Origin: Carallia brachiata
Taxonomy: Eukaryota > Streptophyta > Magnoliopsida > Malpighiales > Rhizophoraceae
Length of the DNA: 64,000 nucleotides
Reading direction: 5' to 3'
Assembly: GCA_021464245.1 (NCBI GenBank)
Contig: JADCRB010000062.1
Coordinates: 144,616 to 208,615, forward strand
Shown piece after piece: positions 59,014 to 64,000 of this stretch. Below the pieces are notes generated by a model. That model did not search any database and was not told where the DNA came from. It saw only the letters and a program-made list of their open reading frames with translations. How positions within the stretch are numbered: position 1 is the stretch's first letter; each line of letters begins with the position of its first letter. The translations under genes were made by a program, and so were the position numbers.

Positions 59014-60852
59014 ATGGCACCAAAGAAATGTACAGTTGCCGGTACCAATAAGAAGACAACGGCTCCATTACCTGCATCAATTATTCTACCTAGGTACGCA
59101 AGTCTATAAACCCAGGGACGGACACAATTTCTTACCGTCCAAACCCGACAAAATATCGAAATGGAGAGTCCACAGCTCGCACAACAGGATCTTTCCCCTG
59201 ACTCTCTTACCGCATGAAGGAGTCGATCACCAATTCCGATCGAAGTCGGGGGCAACACGACGAAGCTCGCTCAACAAAATCTAACACATTCTGTAGAGAT
59301 CCATACAGAGGAACTAGAAGATTTTTCTCCTCCAGTCATTCGCGGAGCTTCATCTGTTGCTGTCATGATGACCAACACAACCAGCACAGAAGAAAGGATT
59401 TCAGAATTGGAGAACAAGATTTTGTAGCTGATCAGAGTTGTGGAGGAAAAAAATCAACAGATGGCTGCCCTCAAAGGAAAAGTCTCGATCCAAGTTGATC
59501 TCGAAATCCGCGAGGAGCAACCATATCCACCCAGTTTCACTCTAGAAGCCACACCAGTCGACATCTTCACTGCAGAAAAGCGACCAGGTAGTTCTACACA
59601 GCTACTACCTCAAATTCTGTAGCTTCACTATCTGTTCAACAATTGCAGGAAATGATAGCTAATATGATCCGCCTGCAACAAGCTACATCCTTCAAAGGAT
59701 TACAGATGTACGTCAAACCGTACACCAGACGGATCGAAAGTCTCAACATGCCCTTAGGCTACCAACCGCCCAAATTTCAATAATTCGATGGACGAGACGA
59801 TCCCAAACAGCACATCGCCCACTTCGTTGAAACCTGTAACAATGCAGGAACTTATGAAGATCTCTTGGTGAAGCAATTCATTCGTTCACTCAGGGAGACC
59901 GCTTTCACCTGATTCATAAATCTTGAACCAGAATCGATCGACAGTTTGGAACAGCTACAACGAGAGTTCCTCAATAGATTTTTCAGCACTCGAAGGACGG
60001 TAAGTATGATGGAGCTTACCAGCACCAAATAAAGGAAAGGAGAGCCCGTTGTCGAATACATCAACAGATGCACGTGCCCTCAGCTTGGACTGCAAAGATC
60101 GTCTGACAGAGACTTCTGCTGTGGAGATGTGCATCCAGGGAATGCATTGGGAGCTGTTATACATCTTGCAGGGCATCAAACCTCGAACCTTCGAAGAACT
60201 GGCGACCCTCGCACATGATATGGAGATAAGCATCCAGACTTCCGGGGGTACGGTTCCCATCCAGTTGGACCAGCAAGGAGGCAGAAGAGAGATTAAGAAA
60301 GCCAACAGTTCCGAAAAAGGAAAAGAAGTGATGACTCTTGAAGCCGCACTAGTAAAAGTGGGAGCCAAATGTAAGGTAAATCCTCCGACTCAAATAACTC
60401 AACCAAAACAACAGGAAAGGCGGAAGGTGACATTGCGAGAGTTGGAGCAGAAGCAGTATCCATTCCCCGACTCAGACGTTCCCGACATTCTTGAACAACT
60501 ATTGGAGGCAAAGCTGATCGAACTCTCAGAGTGCAAGCAGCCCAATGAAAAGGATCAAGTCAACGATCTAAGATTCTGTAAATATCACCGCATAGTAAGT
60601 CATCCAACCGAGAAATATTTCGTACTGAAGGAGTTAATCATGAAGCTCAAGAGGCAGAATAAAATCATTCTTGACCAGGAAGGCGTAACCTCTGCAAACC
60701 AAACCACCATCACTTCAAAACCATCAGAAGAGGTGACACACCGTAAGGAGGAGCCGCTTGACAACAAAAAGTCGATAACGGAGAAGGTATATGAAGCTCT
60801 CCAAACCTTTCTCGCTAACCCTCAGTTGTTTGTGCAATCAAAAGAAATATGA
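59014..60852 (+). pseudogene. Gypsy gag remnant
   Basis: The first ATG opens a short frame starting MAPKKCTVAGTNKK. The central capsid-like part near 59760-60045 has a FDGRDDPKQHIAHF segment, then FIRSLRETAFT and EFLNRFFSTRRTVS, as in plant retrotransposon gag. It is crossed by stops and a shift. The last part is a 267-codon open frame at 60049-60852, partly in a changed frame. No zinc knuckle of standard form is seen. Confidence 0.8.
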
Positions 60853-60969
60853 CAGAACCAAGTCAACAACACTCTCCATACCTCAGCTGAACCTCTGCCA
60901 TCAAGTGATTCCACCTCGACGGAGCAACAGACGGCCCAAAATCACGTCGGATGTTATTCTGCTATCTCA

Positions 60970-61330
60970 TTTTCAGATGAAGATCTCCTGCTGGGGTCCA
61001 AACCCCACAATCGGCCGTTGTATGTATCAGGCTATATGAGAGAACAGAAGGTCCGACGTATTCTGATCGACGATGCCTCGGCAGTCAATATTATTCCAAA
61101 ATCTACCATAAAGGAGCTCAGCATTGGCATTGATGAATTATCAGATAGCCGCTTGATGATTCATGGCTTTAATCAAGGAGGATAGAAAGCAATTGGGATG
61201 TTTCGTTTGGAGCTAACTATCGGTAATCTTACTTCTAACACTCTATTTCATGTGATCGATGCATGTACTACATATAAGATGTTGTTAGGACGACCGTGAA
61301 TTCATGGAAATGGAGTTGTGCTCTCAAGCC
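60970..61330 (+). pseudogene. Gypsy aspartic protease remnant
   Basis: The frame contains RILIDDASAVNIIPKSTIKE, with the catalytic aspartate in an IDDAS setting where many relatives have DDGS, followed by GFNQGG, then a stop, and MLLGRP, then a second stop. These breaks show that the copy is inactive. A further frame at 61414-61698 and one at 61777-62322 belong to the linker between protease and reverse transcriptase. Confidence 0.8.
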
Positions 61331-62439
61331 TACATCAGTGCTTCAACTACTACAATGGTGGCGTTTAAAAGGTCAATGCTAACTTAAAGCGGTTTGATGA
61401 TGATGAATCACACTTGGTGGATGCAGTCTTTTATACCGACACAGACAATCCGGAGATCATTCCATCAAAAGTTACTTGGACTGGGGGCATTCACAAAAAG
61501 GGAAAAGCTGTCGCAGAACCTGCCAATGCTCAACCTCAGGCTCTGACAAATGAAAAGCTGCCACAGCTTGCTGAACTTCGTCCGAAGGATGTTGCATCTT
61601 CAAGCTCCATTCCAGTCCTACGATATGTGCCGAAGTCACGACGTCCAGAAGGGCAACCCCCTTTCTCTTATTGTATTGATCCTAAACAGGAACAATGACA
61701 TAGCCAACCCAAAACAAAGGAATTGCACAACTAGACGGAGACTTACACTCCACCGATACCAAAGATTGAGCTGGTTTTGTCTTCAAAACCATTAAAATGT
61801 TTCGTCAAACCACACACAGGAGTAATCGAAGGCGGCTCACTTCTAGAAAGAAGAACACACGAAGGATTTGATCCTAATGCATACAAGATTTTGGCCAAGG
61901 CAGACTATGACTTCTCAAACCCGAGCACAATGGGTATGCTGCCGTCCACACATGGCGCCGCTTCTCAATCATCACAATCCCGACTTGGCTTAGGCTATCA
62001 GGAGAAGTCACCTGTGCGAATCACGCTAAAGAGCCAAAGCCGAGCAGCTGATATACGTGCCATCACCACCACCACCACCACCAAACAAGATAGTCTTATC
62101 CAGTCAAATGAAGAAGGTGAAGTTAGAGGCTCTATATTTCATGTCACAATTAGCGAGGAGGCTGAGTCCGACTCGTCAAACGGCAAAGTAAAAGAGTCTC
62201 CCCCAGAACTTGAAGATGGTGGCCAAGCAACTGTTGATGAACTCAAGGAGGTCAATCTTGGCTCTCTGGAAGATCCTCGACCTACATTTGTAAGTGCTTT
62301 ACTTACTGCAGAAGAAGAGTAAGAATATGTTCAGGTATTAAGTTAATACAGGGATGTGTTCGCATGGAGTTACAAAGAAATGCCTGAACTTGACCCAAAG
62401 ATTGCAGTGCATCGTCTAGCAGTAAAGAAAAATTGTTTG

Positions 62440-62758
62440 TTCTGTCAAGCAGCCACAACAACGGTTCTGCCCGGAACTCATTCCACAAATCGAGGGGGAA
62501 GTTAACAAGCTGATCAATGCTGACTTCATCCGAGAAGTCACCTACCCAACATGGATTGCCAACATAGTTCCGGTAAGAAAGAAAAATGGACAGTTAAGGG
62601 TATGTGTTGATTTTCGAGATCTTAACAGGGTCTGTCCGAAAGATGACTTTCCGTTGTCCATAATGAATATCACAGTCGATGCAACAAAGGGTCACAAAGC
62701 ATTGTCTTTCATGGATGGTTCTTCAGGCTATAACCAAATCAGAATGACACTTTATAAG
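62440..62758 (+). pseudogene. Gypsy reverse transcriptase, N-terminal fragment
   Basis: The frame has ADFIREVTYPTWIANIVPV, then CVDFRDLNRVCPKDDFPLS and LSFMDGSSGYNQIRM, the first fingers and palm motifs of Ty3/gypsy reverse transcriptase. It ends two codons later at the junction with block C2. The YVDD catalytic motif and everything after it are absent. Confidence 0.92.
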
Positions 62759-64000
62759 TAGGCTTTGGCTGTACAAGTAGAGGCAAAAATATCAAGTCTA
62801 TTGGATCACTTTATAATATTGGGTCCATAATTGAGCTACACATATGATCTGATTTTAATAAAAATAGAAAATCCAATTAATGGCAATCCAATTAGCTTTT
62901 AGATTGAAGCTATTATGTACGACCACAAGTTCAATATACAACACTTGCAAGCATCGAAAGAATAGCCTAAATGTTGTGAGTAAACACCTTTTTCCCAAAC
63001 TTTCATGTGAATGTGAGTCCCATCTCAATAGCGAATTGGAAAAGTTAGAATCAGATCATAGTTGGTTATTTAATCATTTTAATTATAGACCAAACAAGGA
63101 AGATCACTTTCCAGCATAAGCAACTCACAAAACTCTTTCAAATTACTAAAGTAATTGATATCATCAAAAGAGCTTTGTTTACATCTTGAACCAGACAACA
63201 ATCTCACAGTTTAATTTTTCTCTTTTGCTGCGGTGCTGCTACCTCTAGTCTCAAAAGTTGCTTTAAGACGGTTTCTCAAATTGGCCTTTGCTCTACACTA
63301 ATTTAGATTCATCTTTATTATATTGTTATTAAGCTCTACACTTAATTTATATTCATTTTCATTTTTTTGCAAAATGGTTGGCATGCTAAAGCTGTTGGGA
63401 GAGCCTACATTGAAAACAAGATGGTGAAGAGCTCAAGTTTTGCTATGGTGAACAACTTGCAAGTTTCGTTATGGTAAACAACTTTAGTATTAAAAAGGCT
63501 TTTTAAGTTTTTAATTAACTTTATATATGTCTCTTTTGTTATGTTTTTTTTTTATAGAGAAGACAAAAGATAAATTCTACATATGCTTTTGATACAAGAC
63601 AAAAGATGAATTCCACATATGCTTTTGATAGGAGATAAAAGATGAACTCTACATATGCCCTTCCTAATTATATTCTGGTTTTTTGTTAATAGTTGTGTTG
63701 AAACTAAGCAATTAATTGTATAGAATGAGTATTTTGTTAATGGTTGTATTGAAACCATGCAACTGGTATTGTAGTTGATATGCTTGACTTAGGGATATTT
63801 GGTTCAAGGATTTTTTTATTTGAATGAGAATGAGAATACGTCATTCCTTTTTTAGTGTTTGATAAGAGGTAATCTCATCATCATTCCTTTAATTTTGGAA
63901 ATGAGATTCCCTTATATATAAAAATCACTCATTCCCCTTTACTCATAAATAATCTCATTCCCATTCCATTCCCCCTTCTTTGGTAGAAGTAAGGGGTCAT
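62759..64000. repeat. Segmental duplication, copy C2
   Basis: It matches 21480-22682 in direct orientation up to the window end. It includes the 79-codon frame at 62880-63119, an extra 60 bp near 63300-63350 with a repeated CTCTACACTAATTTA-type motif, the tandem repeats and the left arm of element E1. The final bases AGGGGTCAT match the start of element E2. Confidence 0.93.

Larger units (their letters stand above)
58689..62758 (+). mobile_element. Ty3/gypsy fragment truncated at both ends
   Basis: It starts in untranslated leader (CAAATTTTTGGCACGCTCG is typical of the region just before gag in plant gypsy elements), passes through an A-rich tract, gag and protease, and stops abruptly inside reverse transcriptase. 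No LTR, primer site, RNase H or integrase is present. The right junction is at TTTATAAG|TAGGCTTTGG, where block C2 begins. It replaces the 6.4 kb found at 15085-21479 in the other copy. Frames are broken by several stops. Confidence 0.9.

Noticed and set aside
60049..60368. Minus-strand frame of 137 codons
   Set aside because: Antisense to the long gypsy gag frame.

Overview
The window is nuclear DNA of a flowering plant, most likely a eudicot. It is AT-rich, the genes have introns and long non-coding gaps, and the families present are plant ones: a KIB1-4/DUF295 beta-propeller, a dirigent protein, a chloroplast-type beta carbonic anhydrase, a GT14/DUF266 glycosyltransferase and a WUSCHEL-type homeobox. 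Mobile DNA is dense (Ty1/copia, Ty3/gypsy, L1-type LINEs, hAT-type and other inverted-repeat elements). The species cannot be named from the sequence. Only one host gene looks intact: a DUF295 gene on the minus strand at 39478-40857.

Layout. A block at 1-15084 (A1) recurs in the same orientation at 42597-58688 (A2). Each copy carries, in order, a broken DUF295 gene, a 5'-truncated LINE with an hAT-type element inside it, a broken dirigent gene and part of a beta carbonic anhydrase pseudogene. A second shared block (C1 at 21480-22682, C2 at 62759-64000) continues the same unit. So a unit longer than 22 kb occurs twice about 42 kb apart. In the second copy, 6.4 kb (15085-21479) is replaced by a gypsy fragment cut at both ends (58689-62758). 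The unit may be a real tandem duplication of a DUF295 cluster or a second haplotype wrongly placed in tandem; the sequence alone cannot decide.

Between the two copies lie a pair of interleaved inverted-repeat elements (22463-24159), a LINE RNase H fragment split by a complete 7.2-kb copia insertion (24683-31921), a GT14 pseudogene whose exons run over 32678-36438 and which is itself interrupted by an hAT-type element, an orphan piece of DUF295 leader, and the intact DUF295 gene.

The most unusual object is the copia element. It has two LTRs of about 1.46 kb, a perfect 5-bp target duplication, a primer site and a polypurine tract. It keeps only broken gag and protease and has no visible integrase or reverse transcriptase. 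In their place, in antisense, it carries a nearly full WUSCHEL-related homeobox coding sequence: a homeodomain, then one frame change, then a canonical WUS box and a C-terminal LxLxL motif. This looks like capture of a host developmental transcription factor by a non-autonomous retrotransposon.

Small insertions and deletions with almost no substitutions separate the two DUF295 copies, so some frameshifts may be assembly errors rather than real lesions.
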